64,000 nt of DNA, from assembly GCA_021904315.1 (NCBI GenBank), contig CM038918.1, forward strand, positions 7,207,349-7,271,348, in the 5' to 3' direction. The notes under the pieces were generated by a model that saw only the letters and a list, made by a program, of their open reading frames with translations, did no database searches and was not told the DNA's origin. The position numbers and the translations under genes are program-made. Shown piece after piece: positions 24,276-37,135 of the stretch (its first letter is position 1; each line of letters starts with the position of its first letter). Origin of the DNA: Sphagnum magellanicum (lineage: Eukaryota > Streptophyta > Sphagnopsida > Sphagnales > Sphagnaceae).

Positions 24276-27200
24276 AAATGAAATATCATATGGGACATAC
24301 ATGACATAAACAAAGGTGAGACAAACAACCAAGAACAAAAAAAGAGGGAAAATATGACATCAAACAAAAATTGCCCAAACTTCCATCATTCCGGTGCATA
24401 ATGGTCAAAACTTTGGTCATTATGGTGCATAATTGTTGATTAGGCAACCATTTATAATCATCATGGTCAACGACCATGTTGTAATTGTCTTAGTGATGAA
24501 AAAAGACCTTATATTTGGTTTACATAAACTAATTCCAATTATCATCATCATTAGAATTTTTGTTTTTTATCCATGGTATTTTCAAGCCTTTGCATGTTTA
24601 TCCTCACTTTTTAAGCTTGTAGTTTAAGTTCTATCAAATAATTCAATAAGCATCTTGCTCCCCCATCTATAATCTCCATGTTTTTGTGAATAGAAGATGA
24701 TTGTTTATTCACCTTACTACACCCAATAGTTGGGTCATCCAAGTGGTTTTGAAACCACTTGGACAAACAAGTATGAGTTTTTAAAACTAGAAGTTTAAAT
24801 GCATTTGACATTGCATCTTGAAAGTCATTAATGCATCATGCAATTATAATGTCAAAGCAAATGACAAATCACTGGGTATCAATAATAATCAAATCCCAAT
24901 ACATTGGATTGTGGTTGGTACCCTACATGTAGTTGTGGATATTCTTAAATCAAACCCATTAATCTTTACATGTTGGCCCATTGTGCAAGTGATATGAATT
25001 CCAGTGACTTTAGTGACAACTTCGACAATTCTTCACCATGTCAATACAAAAGGTTCAAATTGGTCTTGTTCATTAACTAGTTCAAGACTAGTAACATATG
25101 CATCTCATTGTGCCTTGATTGATGACATGATTTCAACATTTTCAACATGTTCACATCTGGGCTACTTCAATTTTCAAGAATGCATATCAAAGGATTCTAA
25201 TGCTCCATGTAATTCCAAAAGGTGTTATGTATTGTTTTAAGGGATTTCTTCAATCTTTCCTTTCCCACAACAACCTTTAATTAAACCTTGATCTTGCTCT
25301 CTACAAAATGCATTGACATTTTTTTATGTTGCACATTTAATATCATGCTAATGATTATTTGCTTATGTGTTGTAAAATTCCAAAAAATTGAAAGCTCAAT
25401 TCAAGGCACAATTCAAGACAAAGCCAACAACAAGATTATATAAAATTTTGGTGTCAATTCAATAAGGGATTGTTCACATGTATTGATTTTGTACGTGTTT
25501 TGTAGAATCATACCTTAAGGCCTTGGTGGTTTCACAAATTATATTATTTATTTATTTTTGAAAATTTCAAGAATAATATTCTCTAGAAAAAAAAAATTGT
25601 CAAGTGAAATAAAAAAGTCTTTTGAAATATTTTGAAATATTATAATTTTTGAAATGGAATCTTCAAAATTAATTGATTATTTGGTAAGACATGTGCTGAA
25701 GCTACCCTTTAATCAAGGTAACTAGATCGTTGGTTCAATCCATTATGAATAAAATAAGTAACAATTGGAGGGTTAAAACAAAACAACAATGAAAAAAAAA
25801 ACTTGTTGAATAATGAAATGGATATAATAATTTTGCAATGAAATGAAATGTGTGCAAATAGAATGGCGAGCATGCGGATGAATGTCTAGAGTAAAATTGA
25901 GTGACAAGGCAATAATTAAAGTCCATATGAATTGAACATCGTGCCTTATTATGGGAAGATAATTCATCATTTTGAACACAATGGAAATAAAATATATTCA
26001 GGGGTAATAATCTTGATAAAAAAATCTTTTTCACATGAAAAGCCTTTCAAGTGGTAGGTCCATATGGTGACCCTTATTGCCTAAATGGGCCCATCTCATT
26101 TATAACAAAGGGTGAGACCCAAGGAACAAGGCATTTACATTGTGAATGTTTTGGATTCTCTCAAGGTGTAGGGTGTAAATTCCTTGTTCTTGGGGCTTTA
26201 CCCTACACATAACATTGTATATTAGCTCCCACTAACTTCATTAAACATTGGTTTCCACAAAAACTATCATTTATGTTTCCATATATAGGTCTCCACATGA
26301 GTTTCAAGTAACCCATTATCCTACCTAGATGAGGGTCTAGGGTGGTAGATTATGTCTTTGTTTTGCCACATTCCATGACATAATCTTTCAATGATGATCA
26401 TACATTCATAATAATGATTGAAACGTTTGTTGAACATAATTTTTTTTTAATTGTTGAATCTGCCACCCCATATGTTAATGTAATGGAATGGCCTCACCCT
26501 TGCCCAATATGTTGGGTGCATCACATAACTAACCTTAACATGATGACCTAACACCTTATCCAACATAATGGGCAAAAGGTTGACCATTCCATAATACATT
26601 TAGTCACCTATTAGTCCACCTAAGTGTTGGTCACCTATATTTATTGCAACTATTTATTAGTCATTTATTGTCCTACCTTCATATTAATTATGTGTTAGCT
26701 TTTACCCAACCTACAAATGAGTCACATGTTAATCAATGTTGGGTGGTTTTCAAAATTTTCCAAAATTCATGATGTCTAAGTTTTAGAAGAATTTAAAAAG
26801 CTTGCCCTGATTCTTTAATTTTTTTAAATTTATTTTCCAAGAAACTTGAGCATTTTTTGAAAAAATTTGGATTTTTTCACATAGGTTTCAAAATGCTGAA
26901 TTTCACACATTTTAGACCCATCAATATTCAAATGCAATTTTAAAATACCAATTCTCACAAGTTATATTGTTTTAGACAAAAATGAAGGAAAATGAAAAAA
27001 AAAAAAAAAAACTTTCCAATCCTTTTATATTCACAATTTGATCACATATTCAAATGAACCTTCCAACATTTCTAACTCCTTTTCAAAATTTAAATCCTTT
27101 TCAACTAATTCCACCATATTGGAATGTGATTTACAACCATCTTTAGGATCAACTAGCCATTTTTTCTTAACAAGAATCAATTTTTTAAAAATATGATTAT

Positions 27201-29071
27201 TTTATGATCTAATTTTTTTAATGGATAGATGTGTGTTTGAATACCTTACACTAAGGTCAATTTCATCATTAAATAACCCTCAAAATAATGAATAAAATTT
27301 TGCAAAAATATGAAATTGACATGTTGAAAATCATCATAATTATCATAGGCTATACTATGAATATTTTCACTACTCATATCACAATATTATAATAGATCAT
27401 GAAAAAAATTTTAATTTCAAAAATTTTAAATGAATTCATTGTTTTTAAAAAATTCATTTTGTTAATGTGGAAATTAACCTTAAGTTACAATAGGTGTGTT
27501 TGTTGGCCTTGCACACAACAAACCCAAAAAATAACTCAAAACAAAATTTTACAAACAAAAAAACACCTTAAATATCAATTTAAGCATCTTGAAATTGAAT
27601 GGAATTTGAAAAAACCTCTAGTTTTCTCACACCTACACAAAACAAAAGAAGGAGGACAATACCAATTTGAAGAACAAAACAAAATCATGAAAGGTGTCAA
27701 GGAACAAAGGAGCAATAGTAGTAAAGCCAATAGAGAACTGAGGGTCAACAACAAGGAACCTTAAAAGGTGTCGAACAATAAAACTAAATAAACATTAAAT
27801 ATAAATAACAAAACCAATAAATGCACATGAACTAAAAGAGGCATCGACAAACAAGAGCACAAGAACAAGGAGAGATGCTGATATGCAAAGGAGCAAGAAC
27901 AAAAACCAACCAAAAATCACAATGCACAAAACCTCTTACAACACAAATTGTAAACTTTTTTTTATTGTACCGAATTTTGGAGGGAAAAACTTATTTATAA
28001 TTTGAAAGGCAACCATTGTCTAGCAATGCCTTTTAAACTGTAAACTTAACTTTAAATCTTACCTAACACATAAATGATTGTTGAATGTATTAAAATATTA
28101 GGTGAATTTTATAACCCTAACCTTGGTACAAAATATCAATTTAAAAAAAAAAAACATGATTTCAAATGGCCAATTCTCAATCCAACAAAAACCAGTAAAC
28201 AAGTTTCAAACATGATACAACCTTGGGTAATACCTAAAAACTTCAACTTGAAACCGACATTTTTTTTTTCCTACGGAAATTTTGCTTTATTTCAACCTTG
28301 CTTCATGTGGTGTGAATCTAATGTTTGGATTGAATGGAAAAAATGACCCCTTTTTGTAAATGCAACATTTTGTTAAGATTAAGTTTCGTTAATTTCTTTT
28401 GTAAAAAGTTTTCCCTTTCACCATCACCACAATAGACAATGTGGCTATATTTGCAAAAAACAATTGTCATTGCCATCCTTTTCGCAAAGGAACCACCATT
28501 GCTAACAAGTAAGTCGTAGATTTTTATTGTGGCCTTCATTAATGGATTTGCTTTCATTGCACTTGTAGCAGCATCTATCACATATATATGTGAACATTAT
28601 TTATGTGTCATACATTTCATTTGTGGGTTCAAAGTTACATAAATGAAAAGGCTACAAGTGAGTTTGATCGATCTTCTTGGGTCTTGATTTTTGTTTTGGT
28701 TTAAAAAAAAGAAAAAAGTCTTAAGCTATTGAATAATGAAAATGTTTTTCAAATGTTGTTTAAGTTCTAATGGCGTCATTTTGCAATTACAATGTGGTTT
28801 TGGGAAAAGAGGATCGTGAAATGCTTTCAAAACAGAAGATTTCAATTTGGCTCGTAATGATGGCATTGAGTAGTGGTGTTGGTAGATGCATTGGAGGTGT
28901 TCCAAATGTTAGAGATTGTGCAACATGCAAGCTTGGAATCTTCAAATTTCATGCTACATTTTAAAACCCTAAACCAACCATTTTATTATTTATATATATG
29001 AATGTGAGGAATCATTTGTATCCATGAACTTCTTGTCTCTTCAAGTCTAATCAAATTTCAAGTCTATTTAA
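24276..29071. other. gene desert
   Basis: AT-rich with scattered short frames in all phases and no recognisable domain. It contains the small foldback at 26108-26203. A similar small inverted repeat lies far away at 60424-60498. The minus-strand frame at 28581-28318 (87 codons, ATG start) and the plus-strand frame at 28770-28964 are open but match nothing I recognise. Confidence 0.5.
26108..26203. repeat. small foldback (imperfect inverted repeat)
   Basis: Left arm 26108-26139 and right arm 26174-26203 are imperfect reverse complements, sharing GGGTGAGACCCAAGGAACAA-like and CATTTACA blocks around a loop of about 35 bp. This shape fits a short MITE or foldback fragment. Flanking target duplications are not clear. 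Confidence 0.55.
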
Positions 29072-29437
29072 GTTTTTATTATCATATTTAATAAAGAAAC
29101 TCCTCCCAACTCTAAATTTCAAGCTTTCTTTCATTTTCAAATTCTTGTCAAAACTCTTCCTGCTTCAAGAGATGTTATTTTTTATCACCTTGAAAGTTCT
29201 TGTGTAGTTGAAAGGCATCTTTGGCGTTCTGTTGAGATGCTTGAAATAATTGAAGCTGGTTGTCATGACCTTGATCAATCATTGTTTGGTGATGTGGGTG
29301 CTAATGCAGATATTATTGATGTTGTTTTTCTAGCAACAACTGTAAAGTCGATTGAACTACAACTCGTTTCACATCAAGGCATGCCCAAAAAACCTGAAAG
29401 TGATGTCAATCAAATTTTTAGGAGATATGGTTTGTGA
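29072..29437 (+). CDS. unassigned open frame, possible relic exon
   Basis: Open for 121 codons to TGA at 29435; the first ATG is at 29237, leaving 66 codons. Its composition is more protein-like than the surrounding AT-rich noise (for example ASRDVIFYHLESSCVVERH and IEAGCHDLDQSLFGDVGAN). It belongs to no family I recognise. No partner exon was found on either side, although another frame resumes at about 29352-29567. It is most likely part of a dead gene or mobile element; a real small gene is possible but weakly supported. Confidence 0.25.
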   Translation, partial: VFIIIFNKETPPNSKFQAFFHFQILVKTLPASRDVIFYHLESSCVVERHLWRSVEMLEIIEAGCHDLDQSLFGDVGANADIIDVVFLATTVKSIELQLVSHQGMPKKPESDVNQIFRRYGL

Positions 29438-30207
29438 AGATGCCTTGGTAAAGGTTGTTTTCAATGATATTGGCATCTTGATTACAGTGAGGTGCATTGT
29501 GTGCTCTAGGATTTCAAGTAAAGAAAAGTTGTTTATTTTGAAATGGGATTTATTGGAAAAAACATAAATAAGGGGAAAACAGAGGATGAACAAGTGGTTC
29601 TGGATGCAAAATGTGCACATGTGAATATGAAGTCTAGTATGCAACTATGAAGCATAAGAAGAAACTGACCCAATTTGCTTCCATTTTCTTATTGTTGAAC
29701 AAAAGTAGACTTTTAACTAATTATATATGAAAAGCAAGTGAAAACATAAATTTCCAAAATCTACGAAAGTTGAAGGATATAGTGAATTAGTTTTACATTA
29801 AGAGCAATTTCACAAACACCAACAAACAAGCCTCCAAAAGTGTACTTTGGATGAAGAACACTCTCAAGGGAAGACAATACTTGCCATCACTTTTAATTAG
29901 AACCTTAAGCAATGGTAAGGCTGATTACAGGAGAAGTGACAGGTAATCAATGATGGGATGAATCCTTGTTTCCCTCAAAAATCCAAAATTTGAAGGACAT
30001 TGAAATGAGATGACATGAACATTCATTCCACCATCTGAATGTGATTGCTTAGAAGAAGAGGATCAAATGACAATGCCTTCGAATCATATGTACTAAGATG
30101 GCTTGCTTCACTAAAGCCAAGCGAAAGTGGCATCTAGATGTATGGGAAGACGACCAGCTTGTGTTCAACTTTTCTTTTTCATATCGAACGCAAAGAGTTT
30201 CAGTATT

Positions 30208-32062
30208 TGGTGTGAGGAGCAATGCCAAAGTCCAAAAACTAGAGCTCTAAGAAACATACATGAAGGAATCAGTGTAGAACAAGATTGAACTTTTATCAAA
30301 GTGAATACCCTAAACTTTAGATTTGGGCAAAAACCATGGGAAAGTATAAATTACTTTCACAATTAACAAAGATTTGTGGAAAAGATACATGGTCAGCAGA
30401 AATAAGAGGTTGGAGGCATGTATAAACAATGTCGATTTATGTTCGTGTCTTGCCAGAGCCACCATTGGACGTCACATAACCATCACAAATGTTCGTAAGA
30501 AAGGACACAAAAGTTACAAACCATTACCAATTCTAGAAAAAGTTAACCAAGAAACAAATCAAGCTCGCATTCTGTTATAAAAACTTACCTATTTACCTAT
30601 TAAACGAAAAAATCTCTCACGCTTTCAATTGCTTGCCACATGACATTGTATAAATTTGTCCAAACACCGGTGTCACCACAATGACCTCAATGTTGATCAG
30701 TTGCTCCAAACTTCAACTCCAAGGGATAACATCATAATTAAAATCGTAAACAACAGCAAGCTTGATTACAGGAAGAGTCGTCTAATTATAACAACTATTG
30801 AATGCCAATTTTGAAAGTTGAAACATCATGTACGGTTGCTCAAAGCAAACACAATGAAGGTCCACATGATCATGTTTTATAGTTGATATAGAGGGAAGTT
30901 GTCATGGCCACAACACATGGGTAGTAACCTACTTGCGTGTAGGTAAATCAATTAACTACAAATTAGAGAGTGCAACACCAATATGTGCACCAACAATTGA
31001 CATTTACATGGCACATACAATTCTAATTTTTAGTCAGAATGCAAATTTTTGTAAATGGGTATTAAGAGAGAGGCATCCATATTAGGTGTAAGAACATTCA
31101 CAAGTGAGTTCACAAGCTATTTAGTGAAAATGACACCAACACATTGTTGAACTATATACCAAAGCCAAGCTTGAATATCGACGCCTACATTAAGACCTTA
31201 GAGCTTCACTTTTTCAGATTTGATTTGTATCATGTGACCTCTTCTCTTGAAGAACCCTAGTGCAACATGATGACGATCAGAGAGACATATGCACAAAAGG
31301 AAATGTTTGTGACATTTTAATCCTTAACTCTCCAAGAAACAAATTTGTGGGACTATTTGCATGGTTGAGCCTCTTACAAAATCCCCTAGCACCACAACAC
31401 CAAATGTGCAAGTCACCGAACCCTAACTCGCAGCCTACTTTTTGGTTTTACTGTCGACGAAACTCATAGCTACCCATCATCCATGTGATTCATGGATTGA
31501 CCTCCATGGTTAAACATGCCATTTTAGCAATGAGCACCACCACTCTTGTTCATCCTTCCAAAGACCATTCATCCAATCTGCCCAATGTTGGATCATGCAC
31601 CAACAAGAAAGATCATCCTTCCAAATTCCACTCCCACATTGAACCAACTTTCACCAACATCCATCCATACATCCATCCATGATAAAAGAGGTTGAATATC
31701 TAATTTCATTCATGATGAAAACCCCATGTTGGAAAGAACTCTAGAGTTATGGAAGCACTTTAATATTTAAATTATTTTACACAAAAATCAATTGAAGCTT
31801 CATCTTGAAAATGTGGGAAAGAGGTTTTTAAAAAAATTTCATTAAAATTTTTCTTTGCATTGAGATGGCATCTGTACCACATCCACCCACCAAGTGGGGG
31901 TAAGATAGTTCATTATACATTTTGTCAATTTATAATTTTATCAAATTTTATAATGCATATTGATATATAAAAATCCTTATTGATCAAACAAATAGAATCA
32001 AACATGAATTTTTCTACCTTTTTAAAGGAAAACAAACTTGGCAAAAGGATCATGTTGTATTC
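30208..32062 (+). repeat. tandem segmental duplication, unit A copy 1
   Basis: About 1.85 kb that recurs at 32063-34826 and, lacking its first 270 bp or so, at 37136-38715. It runs from TGGTGTGAGGAGCAATGCC to CATGTTGTA, where it abuts the start of copy 2. Small open frames at 30374-30580 and 31485-31682 recur in other copies but are broken in at least one, so coding is unlikely. Copy 1 looks closer to copy 3 than to copy 2. Confidence 0.85.
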
Positions 32063-32490
32063 TGGTGTGAGAAGCAATGCCAAAGTCCAAAAACTGGAGC
32101 TTTGAAAAACATACATGAAGGAATTAACCAAGAATAGGATTGAACTTTTATCAAAGTGAATACCCTAAACTTTAGATTTGTGCAAAAACCATGGGAAAGT
32201 ATAAATTGCTTTCATATTTAACAAAGATCTGTGGAAGAGGTACATGGTCAGCAAAAGCAAAAGGTTGGAGGCATGTATAAGTAGTGTCGATTTATGTTCA
32301 TGTCTTGCCAGAACCACCATTAGGCTTCATATAAACATCACAAATGTTCATAAGAAAGGACACAAAAGTTATAAACCACCAACAATTCTAAAAAAAGTTA
32401 ACCAAGAAACAAATCAATTTTTCATTCTGTTATAGAGACCTACATGCTTACCTACTAAGCAAAGAAGTTTCTCACCTTTTCCACTACTTG

Positions 32491-33404
32491 TGTCGCGACC
32501 CTAGCCTTGGGCTCACAACCAAAGCAAAGGGTTTGCAAGGGTGCGGGCCAAGACTAAGTCCAGGAGTCGCATTCTCAGGCCCCCGGGAGTGCAAAAGAGT
32601 GTGAAGGAAAGAACCTTCACACTCCCAAATGGACTCCCATGTTGGGAGTTGGAGTCCTTATGGACTTCTGAATGTTCAAAGAGTGATTGCACAAGTCAAA
32701 ACCCAATGGCTTAAGGAGTTCTTCATATCATTGGAAAGCTATTGAAACTTAGATGTTTGAAATGGGCTTGCATCACCCATTTGGACATTTGAAACACAAG
32801 TTATGGCCAAAAGAAGGGTCGAGAGTCAAATTGGCAGTTTGACTCCCGACAAGTAAAAATCAAGAATCGACCCAAATTCCTTGCATGCAGGTGGCAAGCG
32901 ACATACCATTGGAAAGCTCTCGATGAGGGCTACAACTTTAGTTTAAACCTCATTTCAATCAAAGGTCTACACACAAATTTATGGCGCCCTAAAGTTGTGG
33001 GAGTCCCAACTTTAACAATTTCGGGACTCCCACTTGGGAATCTTGGGACGAAAAGCCATTTAGATGTGGGCCTCGTGGAGAGGCACAGAGTATACTATAA
33101 GGGGGAAGGTGGTGGCTTCCCCCAAGTCCGGGCTGTGGTGAGTCTTGTGAGTTTGAATTGCCCGTGGTTCGTCCTAGCACCAAAAGTGCTACAATTATGC
33201 ATTAACCACCTTGTGTTGGTTTTGTGCAGGTCCATGTGAGTAGTTGATGCTTGTCACTCTTCCTAATCCCATCCTGGAGCTCCAGCACGCCCCTCTACCC
33301 CTCAAAGTGTTTCGAACCAGGGAGCATGCCCCGATTCTTTGCTTTTCAACTATTTTTAGTTTGGATTCACATTTGAGTCCGTTAAGGAGCTTGGGGGTGT
33401 GTCA
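32491..33404. mobile_element. solo LTR 1 (914 bp) with 5-bp target duplication
   Basis: Starts TGTCGCGACCC and ends CTTGGGGGTGTGTCA, the TG...CA ends of an LTR. It is flanked by the direct repeat ACTTG at 32486-32490 and 33405-33409. The insertion point is proved by paralogy: copies A1 and A3 run straight through CAATTGCTTGCCA with no insert. A TATA-like TATACTATAA lies at 33091-33100. No internal coding region or second LTR is present, so it is a solo LTR. It belongs to the same family as 40815-41639. Confidence 0.88.
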
Positions 33405-35462
33405 ACTTGCCATATGACATTGTATAAATTTGTCCAAACACCATTGTCACCACAATGATTTCAATGTTGGTCAACTCTTCCAAACCTGAACTCCAAGGGA
33501 TAACATCATAATTAGAACCATAAACAATAGCAAGTTTGATTACAGGAAGAGTCATTTAATCATAACAACTATTGAGTGCCAATTTTGAAAGTTGAAACAT
33601 CGTGTACGATTGCTCAAAATAAACACCATGAAATTCCATGTGATCATGTTTTAGAGTTGCTACAAAGGGAAGTTGTTATGGCTACAAAACATGGTCAGTA
33701 ACTTGTTTGCTTGTAGGTAAATCAATTAACTACAAATCAAAGAGTGCAACACCATATGTGCACTAGCAATCGATGTTTACATGGCACATAAAGTTCTGAT
33801 TTGGTCAAAACACAAGATTATACAAAGGGGTATTGAGAGATAGGCACCCATATTAGGCGTAAGAACATTGGCAAGTGAACTCACAAGCTATCAAGTGAAA
33901 ATGACACCAACACATTATTGAACTTTATGCCAAAACATGGCTTGAATATTGATGCCTCCACCAAGACCTTAAAGCTCAACTTTTTCAAATCTGAGTTGTA
34001 TCATGTGACCTTTTCTTTCGAAAAACCCTAATGCAACATGACGACAATGACAAAAACATATGCACAAAAGGCGATGTCTATGAAATCTTAGTCCCTAACT
34101 TTCCAAGAAACAAATTTCTGAGACTACTTGTTTAGTTGAGCCTCTTACAAAACCCCCTAGCACCACAACACCAAATGTGCAAATCACCGAACCCTACCCT
34201 ACTCTCTTTGGTTCTATTGCCAACCAAACTCATAGCTCCCCATCATCCATGTGATTCATGGATTGACCTCCATGGTCATACATAGCACTTGAGCAATGAG
34301 CACCACCACTCTTGTTCATCCTTCCAAAGACTATTCATCCAATCTACCCAGTTTTGGATCATGCACTAACAAGAAAAATCATCCTTCCAAAGTCCACTCC
34401 CACATTGAACCAACTTTCACCAACATCCATCCATACATCCATCCATGATAAGAGAGGTTGAATAGTTAATCCCATCCCTGACAAGAACCCCATGTTGGAA
34501 AGAACTCTAGAATTATGGAAGCACTTTAATATCTATTATTTTACACAAAAATCAATTGAAGCTTCACCCTGAAAATGTGAGAAAGAGGTTTTTAAAAAAA
34601 ATTCACCAAATTTTTTCTTTGCATCAAGATGGCATCCGTACCACATCCACCCACCAAGTGGGGGTATGATAGTTCATTGTACATTTCAATTTTCAATTTA
34701 TAATTTTAACCAATTTTATAATGCATACTAATATATAAAAATCCTTATTAATCAAACAAATAGAATGAAACATGAATTTTGCTACCTTTCTAAAGGTAAA
34801 CAGACTTGGCAAAAGGATCATGTTGTAATCGTTCCACCAAATGTTTTCCTTCCCCAATAAAGTATAGATTTGGATTATTTGAGAATTAAAGTTATTTCAA
34901 GGTTTATATAATCATTAAAATTTGATCAAAACTTACAAATTCAAGAAAACACAACATTATTTCCTCAAGAACAAGACTTGTTTTAATATGATGAATTTTG
35001 GTGCAATTAAAAACAAATATAAAAATGTAATGATGGAAATTTCAAATGATATTTTTAAAATTTTAAATAAGGATATATTGTGTTCAATATAAATGTTAAA
35101 TATTTTATATATTGGAAAACATTTAATCTGAATTTTTTCTTCTACATGATTTATATTTTACATTAGTAGTAATGATTTTATTTTATTTTTTTTATAATAT
35201 AGCATCATTGGTTAACATCTAAAGAAGGGTTTAGTAATAAGTGACAATAGTATAGGAAGTGCATTGTAATCTTTTATAAACTCCCTTTTATTTCTAAACC
35301 TCTAGGAGGAGGTCATTTAAATCAAGCAAACCCAATCATCTAAAACTAAATGATGTTGGTCACAAAAGGCACAAACCATATTCACCATGTTTACCAATAT
35401 AACATAGTACCTTGTCATGTTCAATGGCAATTAACATGGTGGCTTGATGTTAGTGGGGAGGG

Positions 35463-36100
35463 TAAAAATCATGTGAAAAAAAAAAAGAAAAAAAAGGTAA
35501 AAACAGAAAATATGGCAAGAAAAAAAGAAACACCAAGTAAGAAAAAGAAAAAATAAATAAAAAGGAGAAGAAAAAAAAATGATTAAGGGAAAAGAGAGGA
35601 GGATAGAAATAAAAAAAGAACTAAGCAAAAAAAATGAAGGAAAACCAAATAAAAACCAAAGAACAATTTTTTTGAAAATGAAGGAAAGCCAAAAAGACAA
35701 ACAAGAAAAAAGGAAAGATCCAAAATGGGGTAGCTTATGGTGGGGTAGCTTATAATCCTGAGTATTTATGTTAAAATAGTTGTGAGAGAATGCATGGGAA
35801 AGAAAAAAACAAAGGTCAAATGGTTCATAAAATGTTTGAAAAATAAAATAAAATAAAGATCAAGAAAAAAATGATTACACAATTTTACAAAATCAAACTA
35901 GAGAGTTAAACATCAAATTATGGGCATGCGAAAAAAATAACAAAAGAAAAAAAATAGGAAAGAAGAAAAAACAAGAAAAGAAATAAAATGAAAAAGAAAG
36001 TTATGAGGGGAAAAATGGAACAAACCAAGGGGAATGGGCTATACATTACATCTTCAAAAAGTCGTGAAAGAAAAGGGAAAAAAACTAAGGTGAATAACCC
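35463..36100 (+). repeat. purine-rich low-complexity tract in unit B2
   Basis: Long runs of A and G with few pyrimidines on the plus strand. The paralogous tract is at 39358-40080 in unit B3, with different run lengths. Apparent lysine- or phenylalanine-rich proteins here are artefacts of composition. Confidence 0.8.
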
Positions 36101-37135
36101 TTGCATTACATCCCTAAAAAGTTATGAGAGAAGGGAGAATATTCCATCCCCTTTTCACCCTCAAGACAAAAGAAAAGAAAAACTTCACATCCCCTCACTC
36201 AAATATATGGTTGGACAATGTAGTAAATGTGGATTGTCCACACATAGTTTAACATATTCACTGACTTTGCACCTTCCCTCACTTCAAAACACATAAGAAG
36301 AATAAAAAACCCCATCCCTTCACCTAAATTGTTGGACTGTCCACACATTTATAAAAGGGTCAATGGTCTCCTTAGTAAAAAAATTTGTGGACAATCTATA
36401 ATAATACAACATCCTAGAGGCTATTAAGGGAAAAAAAAGTTCCAACCACCCTATTAAACCCTATATCCTACCTACATATATGGGGGAGTTCCTGCTTGAG
36501 GATAAAGCTATTTTTATAGAGGGGGTAATTGCCCATCTGCCTGCAAATGTGCCCATATCTCCCAAATCATAGTATGAGGTTTGGTAACATGTAGAGTTTG
36601 TCCTAAAACTTTAACATTGTTCTCATTGCACCATGGGTCTCATGTGTCGCATATTTCCTGCCCAAATGCACATGTTTTGAATATACATATCTTGACAAAC
36701 TAAAATTGAATTGTAAAATGTTCTTTCTTGCCTTGTCTACAACTTTGAACAATTCTTTTGGGCAAAAGGTTGGAGGCCACAAGGCCCATGTTGTAAAACA
36801 TAAAGTTTGAACTTTTAAACAATACCCTATAATTACTTTATAAAAATCACGATAACATTACTTGTTTTTGAAACAATGACAAATAGTTTGCCACAATCCA
36901 AACATGCCTTAAATGATGGGACCCAAACTTGTGGATATTTGGACAAATATTTCAATAACTTTCAAATCTTGTTTGTGCATAATAAACTGGCCATCGGCAT
37001 AATTGTTTTTCATTTCCAAATAACCATGGTTCATATGGACAATTGTTTTTTGGGAAGACATTCATTATAAAAAACAAACTTTTCTTTTAACGAAATAGAA
37101 AATAGTTTGGAAAAAATGGATAAAATATACTTAGC

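Larger units (their letters stand above)
32063..37135 (+). repeat. tandem segmental duplication, units A2 and B2
   Basis: Second copy of unit A (32063-34826, interrupted by the solo LTR at 32491-33404), followed by unit B (about 34827-37135). Unit B has a long purine-rich tract (A/G runs at about 35463-36000). It ends at ATACTTAG, directly joined to the truncated third A copy. No intact gene is present; lysine-rich and phenylalanine-rich frames here are products of the purine tract. Confidence 0.8.

Noticed and set aside
30374-30580. Small gene in unit A (frame with LEACINNVDLCSCLAR)
   Set aside because: Recurs only through segmental duplication. It is missing its start in A3, and other frames of the unit are broken in A2; no domain is recognisable.
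35431-36106. Phenylalanine- and lysine-rich proteins in the purine tract, also at 39315-39722
   Set aside because: Composition artefacts of A/G-rich low-complexity DNA; the paralogous tracts do not keep the frame.
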